Of a stretch of DNA of 64,000 nucleotides, positions 1 through 11,396 are shown piece after piece. The stretch is from Ophiostoma sp. CBS 140.51 (taxonomy: Eukaryota > Ascomycota > Sordariomycetes > Ophiostomatales > Ophiostomataceae). A program made the translations under genes and the position numbers. The stretch is taken from positions 171,540-235,539 of the forward strand of contig JANSLP010000023.1 in assembly GCA_029298735.1 (NCBI GenBank), given 5' to 3'. How positions within the stretch are numbered: position 1 is the first letter of the stretch; every line of letters starts with the position of its first letter. Under the pieces are notes generated by a model. The model ran no database searches and was not told the DNA's origin. It worked only from the letters and a program-made list of their open reading frames with translations.

Positions 1-498
1 GGCGCAAGCGGAAGAGCATAGTCTCCAAACGGGCGAAACGCCGGCGAAGATCCTCTGTGGACGAGAAGGCAAGTCGGAGAATGAAGTGGCTGTAATGGTC
101 TTTCTTGCGCTGGGATGCCAGTTGCGTTGACAGGCTGCTGTTCGTGTCAAGTGGCAAATACTTCTCCAGCATCGGTTTCATGTACGCTGCCGTCTCTGCT
201 GGTGATCGGTTACGGAAGGAGCATGCCTCTAATTCGGCAAGGACTGCCAATGGTGTTAATAAAGCCAGCAAACTATCGTGACCAACGGTCGGGAGCAAGA
301 AAATATACCGCGTAGTCTGTCAATCGCCCATTGCTCAAACTGTTCCAACGTAATGTCTGAAGTCGGGGGGTCCGCATAGATGCTGAGGCGCGTTGGGTAC
401 TGCGCTTCTTTGTATGATGGGTCGGCAAACTGCTTCTTGCGATGGTCGAGGACGTTGCGCCGCTTGGGCTCAACGCGGTTGAAGTCTTGTCGGATCAT
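1..498 (-). CDS. PRI2: DNA primase large subunit (PRI2/PriL), 5' part, truncated by window edge
   Basis: This is the regulatory large subunit of the DNA polymerase alpha-primase complex, which lays down RNA primers at replication forks in the nucleus. The first exon (498 down to 309) encodes a start MIRQDFNRV, then YADPPTSDITLEQFEQWAIDRLR, the typical N-terminal segment of eukaryotic PriL read here in pieces (YADPPTSDI, LEQFEQWAIDRLR). A 65-nt intron (308-244, GTATAT...GGCAG) rejoins the frame to give VLAELEACSFRNRSP and later KKDHYSHFILRLAFSS, also characteristic of PriL. The ATG at 498 is chosen because the family-like sequence begins immediately after it. Only about 143 residues lie in the window; the iron-sulphur C-terminal domain is beyond position 1. 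Confidence 0.9.
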
Positions 499-2932
499 GG
501 TGGAGGCAGGGCGTAGTCCCCCTCTGGGATTTTCTGAATTTCGCTTTGGGTGTCCCTGCCCTTTAAGCAGCTGCCGTGTCTTGTTTGCGGTGGTTCGGAG
601 GTGGTTGTCGATAGAGTGCCGCGGTTGAGGGCCGGACCGGCGATTTTGAAGGTAGAAAGGCAAAAAAGCAAAAGGCAATAGAACAGTCGTCGTCTATTAG
701 GCAGATAGATAAGTAGAGAAATGGAGGGCGTCGGAAGAGGTCCGTAACACGGTTGATGGACTGGACTTTTGCGACGGGAGAAACTGTATTTACTGACGCC
801 TGTTAGAGGATCAAGCCAGGCGATAAACGTCGGTAAATAAGTTACCAGTCCATGGGCTGTGGCAAGACGCGACTTGACGCGACTGGCATCCAATTAAGGC
901 CCGGCTAGTAATGTCGCGCGACGTGATCGAATTAGTCATTATAAGTGGGTCCTCCCAAATCGTCACTCTCGACAGATTCAGACTACACAGCCGAGACAGT
1001 AAGACGTACAAAGTAGGTTATGTATTAAAGGTCCCCCCTGACGGGTACTCTTTTGACGCGTCGACAGAATTTACCTCTGTAAACAATGATCATTCGACAA
1101 AAAGTACATTGAACGGTGAAAACGATGGCACCTGCGCACACAAAAAACCTCTGACCTGAAAGCTGTCGAAGTCGAGAGAGATCCCCTTCCGTTTCGATCT
1201 CAAAAGCAGGGGGGATAATACCACAAAAATACTTGTGGCGATGACCAATAATTATTAAGGGCAGTGTACGAGACCACAGACTGGCCAATATTGCTACCAC
1301 GGAAGGAAAGCATTGAGGACCAAGGCAGCGAGGCTAATTTGATCTGAGATAGTTCCTGAAGATACAGGGTGCTCCTCTATACTCCGTACACTCTGGATTA
1401 AAGAGAGCTTGACTGTGTCTCGAGGAGAGGAGGCATTGTGCCTTTTGGCTGTTGGCTTTTAGCCCTTCTTATCAAAGGCTTCACAAGCTCGTCCGCAATC
1501 GGCCTCAAATGGTCGTGGCGGGACCCTTCTTTTGCACACCGCGCTCCGTACTCGTATCTACGAAAGAAAAGAAGAAGAAAAAAACAAGCCCTGGGCCAAG
1601 GCCTTTCTCACATACTACAGTAAACAAAGTGTTACTTTTGTTGGAATGCACACGATCTGTGTCAGCAGTCAGCAGCTGCCAATTGCCGGCAGTTCACAGT
1701 GATTTACGAGGTATGTAGGCCCAGTAAAATCAATTCCGGCTCATGGGGCTCAGGAGACAGACGACAAAAAGCCCAAAAGCATAGGGCGACGTTTGGGCTT
1801 CCAGACAGCACATCGAACAACGTCTGCTTTAACATGCTTTATGTCGCAGCAGCGACTTGAATGCACCAGGGAAATGCAGCAGAGCAAAGAGCGCTGGAGA
1901 CCCAGTGGTGTGTGTCAGTGGTCAGCCACGGGGCTCTGATTGGCTGCTATTGCCATGGTAGCGGCGCGCTTGCCGTTTTCGAACCTAATGCACGGCGCCG
2001 CTCGTTACGTTACCTTGTGCGTCGCCTGGGCGTCCAGTAACAAAAGCGGCGTGGCTAGCTGGCTTAGCCTGGCCACGGTTGACTCGAATGCGTAATCCCC
2101 TGAAAGAATGGAGCTATTCAATAGACTTTTGGGGGAGCCACAGACAGCAGAACCAGCCCAGACAGGGCCAGGCCTGGCCAGGCCAGCTCCACCAGCCTGT
2201 CTCGTAGCATGTCCCATGAACTGCCCACAGTCAGAGCAAAAAGGAGGCAGTTGTGACTTGTTGTGTGGCACCTTCCTGCTTGAGACGTCGCGGAGACCGT
2301 CGACTCGGCCTCGACCGCACCGTTTGCAGATACCGCCTTGACCTGAGAGCTGACACTGCATGCCGGCGCCGCGTCTTTCTCGCCAGCCTTGCCCCTTCGC
2401 GCCGTACGCCGCTGCCGCCTCCTCGTTGTTCGCCAGACAGCATTTTGCATGTACATTGCATCGTCAACAGCATCCCTTCCCCAACTCTTCCTCCATTCTC
2501 GACCGACAGACCTCGCACCTCATATTTGGACTTGCAGCACTGCAGCCTTGCTTATTGTGAACGTTGCATCTTGCCCAACTGCTGTGGTCTCCTAGCTGTG
2601 TCTCGCCCAGCCTGTTCCTTTCTTGCCCAGCAGCAGGGCAGTTTTGGTAGGTCGGAAACGACAACAGGTGCACAGGTGCTTGTTTTGGATCTGTCCACCA
2701 ACAGCTTTCCGGCAACGATTGGCCTTTATCTTGCCGACTAGAGGGGACTACACGCTCAAAAAGCCTTGCGTCTTCGACCTGCACGCTGCGTGTGACCCCC
2801 CCGGCGGCTCTTGCTCTTCTGTGCGCCCTCCGCGGTTGGACGATTGAGCGATTGGACGGTACGGTGCAGTCAGGCTACCGCTGTCATAGTGGCCGCACAA
2901 GCCCTTCCTACCCGGCCGCCATCACTTGCATC
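499..2932. other. Intergenic, divergent promoters of PRI2 and the Prr1-like kinase
   Basis: No reading frame here looks like protein. The DNA holds a GGCCAGGCCTGGCCAGGCC-rich palindromic patch near 2160-2190, a TACTCCGTAC word at 1380-1389, and a C/T-rich stretch from about 2380 that probably belongs to the kinase leader. Confidence 0.6.
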
Positions 2933-5458
2933 ATGGACGACAGCTCCTTGTCTCTGACGCCACGACGCACCGACGGTGGCCCCTGTCATAATACAGACAC
3001 AGTCGGCGTGCCTAAAACTCCTCCGTTTGCCGTTGATTCGAGAGAAATATCGGACAGTCCTGTGCATGCGAGCCTGGACGACTGCCCTACGCTTCGCCCC
3101 CCCTCGCCGTCTATATTCTCCTCCGAGAATCCCGCCGCTGTGGATGCAGGTTCCGCCTCAGCTGCTGCACGCCTTTCAGCCTTGAGCTCTACCTTGCCCT
3201 CATCTTCGTCACCAGCAGCCACAGCGGCCGAAGCAGCAACGGCAAAAGCAGCCGTGGCAGAAACTACTACAGGAGTCACAACCACAACACCACCGCGCTT
3301 TCCAACAGGCCAAGTTCAGTTCCGGTCGCATACTATTGCGCCGTCGCCACCGCTGTCACGGTCCCCCCCAGCAACCTCTCCCCTCCCCGCTTCAGATCCC
3401 GACCTCGAAGCGGACGATCCGTTTAACAACCGCAGCACTCGTACAGCGCGAGCAGGCGGCCACCATTCGTCTTTACGCTTACAGACAGATATCCAGTCGA
3501 ACCACTCCTCCCCGGCCCTGTCTACCCCTCGCCAGAACCCAGACCCAGTCGCCTCGAGTGTGTCCCCGTCTCCCGGCATTATCACCACACCCGTCTCAAG
3601 CTATATACGCCCATCAACACTTGTCTTGCAGCACAAAAGCTCGAGCACGTCTCTACGGCCCATATCTCGCACGCCAAGCCTCAAAACGACCGGCTATCAC
3701 GGCTTTGGCTCAGCATCTGCTGCCAGCTCTACCGTCCCGAGTCCTATAATCTCGGCTATGGGGGATGTGACCCCACTGCCCTCGCCACTATTGTCTGGAG
3801 ATTCGCCGGGGCCTTGGAAGAAGCTGGGCCGTTCTCCACCGAACGAAGCTCCCATTCATTTGGTTGCCGGGATGCCTGAGTCGGCATTTGTCACATCAAA
3901 CGGCGAGTCTCTGACTGCAGCATTAGCTCACCATGCAAAGAGAAAGGCTTACGCTGAGCTGCTTGCTGGAAACCCGGGGCGACCACCTGAGATCAGTCAT
4001 GCCCGCTCCGATCTACAACCGTCCCATACCCGGGAAAGAAGCCTCAGTGAATATGCCCCCGACCCGATGCAGTCGCCAAAGCGTATGGTCACCGTATCTG
4101 CTACCCATTCTAAACAGGATGCCGGTCGTCAAAATGCCGAAGCATCGTATGAGCCGCACATGCGTCGCGAGCCCCACCTTTCCGAGGCCCGGGGACTCAC
4201 CCCCGTCGAGAAACCACCCACTCCGCCGCCAAGTGAATCGTCCATGCTCCTCAGCGATGGAACCGCGGCTTCAGAGAGAGAACAAGCCCATGGTCAGAGC
4301 CGCCCCGAGTACTTTGAGGCGCGCGGTCGGGATGATCAGAAACGGCGCCGCTGGCGCTCCATCAAGCTCCTTGGCCAGGGCACTTTCAGCCGCGTCATGC
4401 TGGCCACGAACCAGATCTCGTCGCCTAGCGAAAGCGCGACACAGGGCGCCCAAGGTCCGGTCATTTCAGATCCCTCACCGCGGCTTCGTTATGACCGCAG
4501 CACGCTTGTTGCGATCAAGATATGTGAGCACGGCCCAAAAGGCGGTGCTTCGGAAGATCGCATTGAAATGAGTCTGAAGCGTGAGCTGGAAATAATGCGC
4601 TGTATTCACCATCCGTCTCTAGTCCGCCTCAAGGCCTGGAATATTGAACCGACACGGGCTATTCTTGTGTTGAGCTATTGTCCCGGTGGCGATCTATTCG
4701 ATGTTGCGAGTGCTCACCGTGATGTCCTCTCCCCGCCCCTCCTTGCGCGTATGTTCTCTGAGCTTGTCAGTGCCGTGCAATATCTCCACGGTCAGCATAT
4801 TGTTCACCGTGACATTAAACTGGAAAGTGAGTAACATCGACCCAGCCTCCCCTTGAGAAAGTAGTCCGTTTTTTTAACAGGTCCTCTGCGTGTAGACGTG
4901 CTGGTCAACTTGACACCAGCGGAACTGGCCGACAACACTATTGATTGGGCAACCTACCCTTACAGTGTGACAACTCTTACAGATCTTGGACTCTCAAGAC
5001 GAGTTGCCGATGACGAGAAGCTTGAAACGCGATGCGGTTCAGACGACTACGCTGCGCCAGAAGTAATCATGGGCCAGCCTTACGACGGCCGTGCGACTGA
5101 TGCATGGTCCTTGGGTGTTCTTCTGTATGCCCTTCTTGAAGGCCGCCTGCCCTTTGACCCCAATCCCGGTATGAGCGACGCGCATCGGATGCGTTCGAGG
5201 ACCAGCCACCGCATCGCGCGCGTTGAGTGGCGTTGGATCCGGTTTGCTGGCGACGACGGAGATCATGAAGGCGATATTTCCAAGTTTCAAGCGAGCGGAT
5301 TGGGAGGTGCAATGGAGATAACCGAGGGCCTGCTCAAGCGCGCTCGTAGTAGGTTGACTCTTGATCAAGTTGCAGAAACTGCCTGGGTTCACGATGCGGT
5401 TGCAATAAAGGGCGGGCTGCAGTTCAGGGAAGAGGCAGAGGGGGAGGAGATTATTTGA
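2933..5458 (+). CDS. Serine/threonine protein kinase, Prr1-like
   Basis: A 818-residue kinase from two exons (2933-4826 and 4896-5458; intron GTGAGT...GTGTAG). Residues 1 to about 470 are low complexity, rich in Ser, Pro and Thr. The catalytic domain follows: glycine loop LGQGTFSRV, ATP lysine in VAIKI, catalytic loop HRDIKLEN (the intron splits the Asn codon), a DLG in place of DFG, then APEVIMGQPYDGRATDAW and LPFDP. The PYDGR.(T/S)D.W(S/A)LGV and HRIARVEW signatures fit the yeast Prr1 group, kinases linked to pheromone response and stress signalling; this subfamily call comes from memory of the family. The upstream frame is open to 2792 but the first ATG is at 2933. The extension of DLG for DFG may be subfamily-typical. 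Confidence 0.87.
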
Positions 5459-5977
5459 TAGTCGCGTATAGTGACTGTAGGATTAGTAGCCAGTAACGAC
5501 ATCCGAAGTATGTCGTAGATGGTAATACAGTGCAGCTATATGAATTCTTATAGACCGATGATCCGAGTTCAATCAGCAGAGCACACATCCGGATACCTTG
5601 TTACAGTTTGGCGGAGACATACACTTACATATATCATTATAATCAAGAAGGTTTACGAATGTTCATAATGGCATCATCTGACAAGCATTAATCTCTTTAA
5701 ACAAGGGCAAAGGCACATGAATGTATAATATTACTTTCTTAATTCAGATCTACATACGCAGCAAAGACAAGATCTCACAAAAGCCGACACCGACTGGACA
5801 TCACGCGGATGTCGTGGCAGGTTTAGCCAATATGGGACTGTTGTGGTAACCACCAGAAAATCGCACAAAATACGGGGCATCATGGAAAGCAGATAACACA
5901 GCCAGTCCAGTCCTAACTCCAGTTCATTTTTATTATCCACCCAATTCCTCGTTTGTTGGTTCGTTAGCCGTGATCAT
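5459..5977. other. Convergent 3' intergenic region
   Basis: AT-rich spacer between the stop codons of the Prr1-like kinase and HSP90, presumably holding both 3' UTRs and polyadenylation signals. No gene seen. Confidence 0.6.
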
Positions 5978-8225
5978 TTAGTCAACCTCCTCCATGGCGC
6001 TGTCGCCAGCCTCGGCGGCAACTGGGGCGTCAGCAGGGGCCGCGTCCTCAGTCTCCGGCTCCTCGTCGATGTTCAGGCCGAGCGAGACCAGCTTGTGGAT
6101 GCGCTCAGCAAAGCTGGCAGGCTCATCAATGGTGAAGCCCGACACCAACAGAGAGGTCTCGAACAGCAGCTGGACGATGGACTTGACGGTCTTGTCGTCC
6201 TCACCGTCGCCCTCGACCTTCTTCTTGAGCTCCTTGATGATCGGGCTCTGGGGAGAGATCTCGAAGGTCTTCTTGGACGACATGTAGCTCGACATCGAGG
6301 TGTCGCGCAGGGCCTGGGCCTTCATGATCCGCTCCATGTTGGCAGACCAGCCGAACTGGCCGGTACGGATAGCACAGGGCGATCCCGTGAGCTTGTGGGA
6401 GACGACGACCTTCTCGACCTTGTCGCCGAGAATGTTCTTCAGCGCCTTGGCGAGACTCTCGTACTCCTTCTCCTCGGCCTCGCGGGCCTTCTTCTCCTCC
6501 TCGGTCTCCTCGAGCTCGAAGTCCTTGGTGATGTCAACAAGCTTCTTGCCCTCGAACTCCTTCAGCTGAGTCATGGCGTACTCGTCAATGGGGTCAACCA
6601 GGAACAGCACCTCAAAGCCCTTGGCCTTCAAGGAGTCGAGGAAAGGCGAGCGGGACACGGCCTTGATAGACTCGCCCGTGATATAGTACATGTTCTTCTG
6701 GTGTTCAGGCATCCGGGTGACGTAGTCAGCCAGCGAAGTCTGCTCATCACCAGACTTGGTCGAGTTGAAGCGCAGGAGCTTGGCCAGGGCAGGGCGGTTC
6801 TGGGTGTCCTCGTGGATGCCGAGCTTGATGTTCTTCGAGAAGGCAGTGTAGAACTTGTCGAACTGCTCCTTGTCCTCGGAGATCTCGGTGAACAGCTCAA
6901 TGGACTTCTTGACAATGTTCTTCTTGATGACCTTCATGATCTTGTTCTGCTGGAGCGTCTCACGAGACAGGTTCAGGGGCAGATCCTCAGAGTCGACGAC
7001 ACCCTTGATGAAGCTGAGCCACTCAGGCACCAGATCAGTGGCATCATCGGTGATGAAGACGCGGCGGACGTACAGCTTGATGTTGTTCTTGGTCTTCTTG
7101 GTCTCGAACAGGTCGAAGGGGGCGCGCTTGGGGACGAAGAGAATGGCGCGGAACTCGAGCTGGCCCTCAACCGAGAAGTGCTTGACAGCCAGGTGGTCCT
7201 CCCAGTCGTTTGTGAGCGACTTGTAGAACGCGGCGTACTCCTCCTGAGAGATGTCCTGGGGGTTGCGTGTCCAGATGGGCTTCTGCTTGTTCAGCTCCTC
7301 CTCCTCAATCGTTGTCTCAGTAACCTTCTTGGTCTTCTTCTTCTTGTCCTCCTTGTCCTTGCCGTCCTCGTCGTCGCTGACCTCCTCGATCTTAGGCTTC
7401 TTGTCGTCGGAGTCCTCGGCAGTGGTCTCCTCCTCGGCGTCCTCATCGGGGACCTCCTTCTCTGTCTCCTTCTTGACGTGGAGGTAGATGGGGTAGGAAA
7501 TGAACTCGGAGTGCTTCTTGATGACCTCCTTGACCTTGCTCTCGTTGAGGTAGTCGAGCTGCTCATCCTTCAGGTGCAGGATGATCTTGGTACCGCGGCC
7601 CAGGGGCTCGCCCTCGGTGTCGGGCAAAATGGTGAAGGTGCCGCCGGCACTGGACTCCCAGATGTACTGCTCGTCGTCGTTGTTCTTGGAGATGACCTTG
7701 ACCTGGTCGGCAACCAGGTAGGCCGAGTAGAAACCAACACCGAACTGGCCAATCATGGAGATGTCGGCGCCAGCAGTCAGAGCCTCCATAAACTGCTTGG
7801 TGCCCGAGCGGGCAATGGTACCGAGGTTGTTGACAAGGTCCTAAAACGGGGAGTTAGCGATTGTTCCAACAGACGCTTCTGCCAAACGGTTTGGCGAATA
7901 TAAAAATAAAAAAAATAACAAATTGGGCTGGAAAAACATAAAAGGAGACAAGAAAGGGACTTACAGCCTTGGTCATACCGATACCGGTATCGCGGATGGT
8001 CAGGGTCTTGGCCTCCTTGTCGGGAATGATGTCGATACGGAGGTCCTTGCCAGAGTCCAGCTTGCTGGGGTCCGACAGGGACTCGTAGCGGATCTTGTCC
8101 AGAGCATCGGAGGCGTTGGAGACAAGCTCACGAAGGAAGATCTCCTTGTTGGAGTAGACAGTGTTGATGATCAGAGACAGGAGCTGAGAGATCTCAGCCT
8201 GGAACTCGAAGGTTTCTCCAGACAT
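5978..8225 (-). CDS. HSP90: Heat shock protein 90 (cytosolic Hsp90/Hsp82)
   Basis: An ATP-dependent chaperone of 707 residues from two exons (8225-7965 and 7840-5978). It starts MSGETFEFQAEISQLLSLI, has the GHKL ATPase motifs (FLRELVSNASDALDKIRY, DTGIGMTK, then IGQFGVGFYSAYLVAD after the intron), an acidic lysine-rich linker (about residues 215-265), the middle domain (WTRNPQDI, SLTNDWEDHLAVKHFSVEGQ, SLNLSRE-type PLNLSRETLQQNK) and ends in MEEVD, the TPR co-chaperone docking peptide of cytosolic Hsp90. Codon use is strongly biased to C/G third positions, as expected of a very highly expressed gene. The leader probably has its own intron (donor GTGAGT at 8506; acceptor CAG near 8279). A phased heat-shock element lies upstream at 8734-8773. 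Confidence 0.97.
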
Positions 8226-8733
8226 CTTGGCGGATGCTGTTCAGCGCAGAACAGATATGCTACTGATCGATTTGGAAACTGAAGTAGGAATGGTTCTCAG
8301 GTTAGCCACGTGTGCCTCATGCATTTGAATTGATCACAAGTACGAAGATGGGAAGGGGGAAGGGGGAAGCATTAGAAGAGTGCCAGCTTCTCCGTCGGTG
8401 TGCCGCCAATGTGCCGCCAATGTGAAGGTAAGTTTCTCCAGTGGCAGCAAGGCTGTACGCCGAGCTCTTGTTGATCGAGGCAAGGTTGGGTATAATGTGT
8501 ACTCACAGATGCTTTGGGAATGACTGAATGTTCGCCTGGTGAGGGAGATGCAAAGGGTCGTAGATTGGCAACAAAACGAATCGCAGACTGGTAAAGGGGA
8601 GGGATAAGTGAGAGGAGGAGGAAGGAGTAAAAGAGAAGAAGGAGAGAGGGAGCTTTCGTCGAGCGTTACAGCTTAAAAGGGCAAGTTTTTTTCTTCTGCA
8701 GGTCCTCCTAGCCGCCTAGAGCCTTCGCTGGAC

Positions 8734-8773
8734 ATTCTACGGGATTCTACCACTCTAGCCCCTAGAAGCTTCT
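8734..8773 (-). promoter_or_regulatory. Heat-shock element (phased nTTCn/nGAAn units) upstream of HSP90
   Basis: Four perfect pentamers lie in one 5-bp register: aTTCt at 8734, aTTCt at 8744, aGAAg at 8764 and cTTCt at 8769. The last two form a contiguous inverted pair. This matches the gapped and step-type sites bound by trimeric heat-shock factor. It is about 510-550 bp upstream of the HSP90 ATG, or nearer to the transcript start if the leader intron is real. Confidence 0.75.
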
Positions 8774-8775
8774 AT

Positions 8776-8825
8776 GATTGGCCAGGCCATGCCACCATGG
8801 CAACCAATGCGAGCACCTGATTGGC
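8776..8825 (-). promoter_or_regulatory. Two CCAAT boxes upstream of HSP90
   Basis: ATTGG occurs at 8777-8781 and 8820-8824, that is CCAAT on the minus strand in the direction of HSP90, immediately upstream of the heat-shock element. The Hap2/3/5 complex is the known fungal CCAAT binder; use at this site is inferred. Confidence 0.4.
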
Positions 8826-9630
8826 TAAATTTCCACCTTTTGGCTGGACAGTAAAGAGTGGGGCAGAACCCCGTAGAGGGTCGGTCAGCGATGAGGGGTG
8901 CCTTGGAGTTAGCCGTTTGGTTCACAGCAGCCAGTGAGTGGGCTGTCAAGTTACCCTCACTCCTCAGTGCATTTTTGCCCGCCAACATCCTATGTATTAG
9001 TTGTTGACCATAGGCTCTTACTGCGCAGCAATCCTGATATCGTAGGTTCGAGAACGCCGTGGATCTCAACGACAAAAAAGCCAGCGAGGGCGATTGTGCT
9101 CTTACACCGCCACCTCCCTTGCCCAATTCCTTTCTTGTTTGTTTAGTTTGCTCCTCACTTTTTCCTTTTTTTTTTTTTTTTTTTTTCGGAAGTGCCTGAG
9201 GTTGCGGCCCTGCCATTTCTTTCAAGGGGAAACGTTTTTAGAACCACGGTGCACATGGCAAAAAGGTAAGATGGAAACACATGCACTTGCTCAGCATAGC
9301 TTCGATTCGCCTTTTTTTGTCGGGCCATGTCACAGCACGACCAGCCGTACGAAATGTGCACAATCGTCATATTTGAGTGGCAGTACGAAGGCACAGCCAC
9401 TGTATGATATTGCAGGACACATTGGTTGTCAGTCTGTATGTTTTGTTCGTTTGTTGCTGGCAACAAATGAGTAGAGATTGTAGAGATTGTATGGTTTGTG
9501 TTGTCTGTGTTGTTTGGTGGTTGAGACTGTCCTGTTTGTATTGGCGCAGCAATACGACACTTGCGCCATGCCTGCACCTCTTGTATGTGAGGGCTCGAGG
9601 TCTTGCAGCATCCACGAGACCAGGTCCCGG

Positions 9631-10428
9631 TCACTCCTCTGACCCGGTACGCAGCTCGGAACCGCTCAGCTTCCGATAGTGCCGGTCGCCGTACAGCAGG
9701 CCGAAGCGTGGAGCACCAGCGCCATCTACAGCCTCCGCGCCACCACCCATGATCTCCAGAACCTCGCCAAGAACGACAACATGGTCGCGTACTGGAACCA
9801 ACCCTCTTAATGGCTCGTCCAGCAGTCTACAGCGAAGCACATAGAGCACGCCTGCGCCCCGAAGAAACGGTTGCTCGTGGTCTTTATGGTGCCCCGGTTG
9901 TTCATCTGGCCAAACAATCTGGCTGCCGGTTCGCTGCAGTGCACGGAGCGTACTGGCCGGGTGCGCATTGCCTGCCCGGAAAACGTCCGCAAGTCGGGCT
10001 CCCTGGATATCCCCCGCCAGGACGTGTATCATAAAATGCCTTGTCTTAGAAATCACCTGCTCTGTACGGCTAGGGACTGCTATGTTGAACGTAATCACGG
10101 GACTCGGGAACAAGCTCAGGGGTGCAAAGGATGACATCGTCAACCCAACAGGAACGGCCGTGCTGGCATCCGGAGCTGGTGTCATGTGCTGTGAGTGTGC
10201 CGTGCAGACAACAACCGAATCTGCCACATGCCTCAGAATATGGCGGGCATGCTCTGGTAGTGGCAGGGACGCCGTGCCATCATCCGTGCCACCGCCCGCT
10301 CCATAATTTGTCGCGACTCCGGGCGGACTGCGTGTAGATGGGCCGGGAGGGTAATGGATTGCCGTGGACGTAGCAAAGGAACGCCTCAAGCACGAAGGTT
10401 CACGGTAGCCATCTTTGCCCCATAACAC
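9631..10428 (-). CDS. Flavin reductase-like / FMN-binding split-barrel protein, probably mitochondrial (5' end unresolved)
   Basis: About 265 residues of open frame ending at 9631. The domain begins near HARHILRHVADSVVVCTA and continues with GLTMSSFAPLSLFPSPVITFNI, then FMIHVLAGDIQGARLADVF, and near the C-terminus RDHVVVLGEVLEI and LLYGDRHYRKL. These are the successive strands of the flavin reductase-like FMN-binding fold (VGLTMSSF.S.SL.PP..SFN type). The N-terminal CLRRSFATS is presequence-like. The frame begins with GTG at 10428 just after in-frame stops, so the true ATG must lie in an upstream exon. One possible model is ATG at 10631, 13 codons, donor GTAGCC at 10592 and acceptor TAATAG before 10428; this is not secure. 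The substrate is unknown. Confidence 0.75.
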   Translation of the reverse strand: MLWGKDGYREPSCLRRSFATSTAIHYPPGPSTRSPPGVATNYGAGGGTDDGTASLPLPEHARHILRHVADSVVVCTAHSQHMTPAPDASTAVPVGLTMSSFAPLSLFPSPVITFNIAVPSRTEQVISKTRHFMIHVLAGDIQGARLADVFRAGNAHPASTLRALQRTGSQIVWPDEQPGHHKDHEQPFLRGAGVLYVLRCRLLDEPLRGLVPVRDHVVVLGEVLEIMGGGAEAVDGAGAPRFGLLYGDRHYRKLSGSELRTGSEE

Positions 10429-11396
10429 CTATTAGCCAAGTGCAAGACAGCTGACAGAGGGACCAGGTTAGGCTGGTCTGGAGAGGGAGAGGGTTTCTGC
10501 TCACATTGTCGTGCAGGTAGAGCCTGTAGAATCTGGACAAAGCTTTCGTGATACCTGTTTGGAGAGCCAATGCGGAGGGGCAGCAAGGCTACGTTCCCAG
10601 CTAAGCAGCCAAGGATACGACGGTTTCGCATCTCATCGTCCCATAGGCGATGGGAGTGCAAATGCGTAAGTTCGTCGATTCGTCAAGGGCCGTGGGAGAG
10701 CGGCTTAGTTGTGATTGTTGACAAATTTTCGGTAAGGGAGAATTAGAGGTAGCTCCCAAATGTGTGATTTAATAGGCCAGGAGAGCTACAGAAGCCAAGT
10801 GCAAGAACCGAGCTTTCCCAGCAGACGAATGCTCATACTACCGCTATTTGTACTGTCGCCCAACCCACATTTTTGAAAAGTATGCCAATGAACCATTATT
10901 GTCACTTGAACACCTAGAACCTGGGACTTTTGTGTCCTCTTTATCTCATCCCGAGCACTGTACCCCGTGCACATACAGGTTATCTCAATTGCAGATTGTA
11001 ATGCATATTGCATTACTATGGACCACATCTGTATGGGTGTGAGATATATTCGCGCCGTTACCATTCCCCCAGATTGTGTTTTCATTGCCGTGCCCGGCCT
11101 GTGGACCACTGTGCAAATAGGACTAAGTTGACTCCGTCGTACCTTTCTTTCTTTCTTTAATTTATTTTAGAGATGAAAAAAACCTGAAGGCAAAGCACGT
11201 GAAAACTAGCGCCCGCCAATTTTAGACGCCAGGCATTCAACAACGAACGACTAAATTGAGATCACGGCCCCAAACGACAGGCAAATTCTATCGTCCTCTG
11301 CCGCCGACAGTTATTCCTCTAGTGATCACTGTCCACTCCCTTACGCACACAGTTTCCAAGCGCGCACTACCCTGCTGCACCTAGACACACCCGACA
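10429..11396. other. Divergent intergenic region
   Basis: Lies between the flavin reductase-like gene and the bL31m gene, and probably contains the missing first exon of the former (10429-10631). No other gene is visible. Confidence 0.5.

Larger units (their letters stand above)
8226..9630. other. HSP90 leader and promoter, then 3' flank of the flavin-reductase gene
   Basis: The left part carries the HSP90 5' UTR and a likely 5' UTR intron on the minus strand (about 8506-8279). The promoter elements lie at 8734-8830. Further right there is a 21-nt T run at 9166-9186 and no convincing reading frame. Confidence 0.55.

Noticed and set aside
2160..2190. GGCCAGGCCTGGCCAGGCC-type palindromic patch
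   Set aside because: Short, GC-rich and isolated. Similar GGCCAGGC words recur by chance in this genome, and no terminator or element is indicated.
6095..7903. A 602-codon open frame antisense to HSP90
   Set aside because: It arises from the strong C/G third-position codon bias of HSP90. Its translation is a Leu/Val/Gly/Asp-rich sequence without any domain.
9040..9062. A GGTTCGAGAAC word suggesting a tRNA B box
   Set aside because: No T stem or cloverleaf can be drawn with the adjacent sequence.
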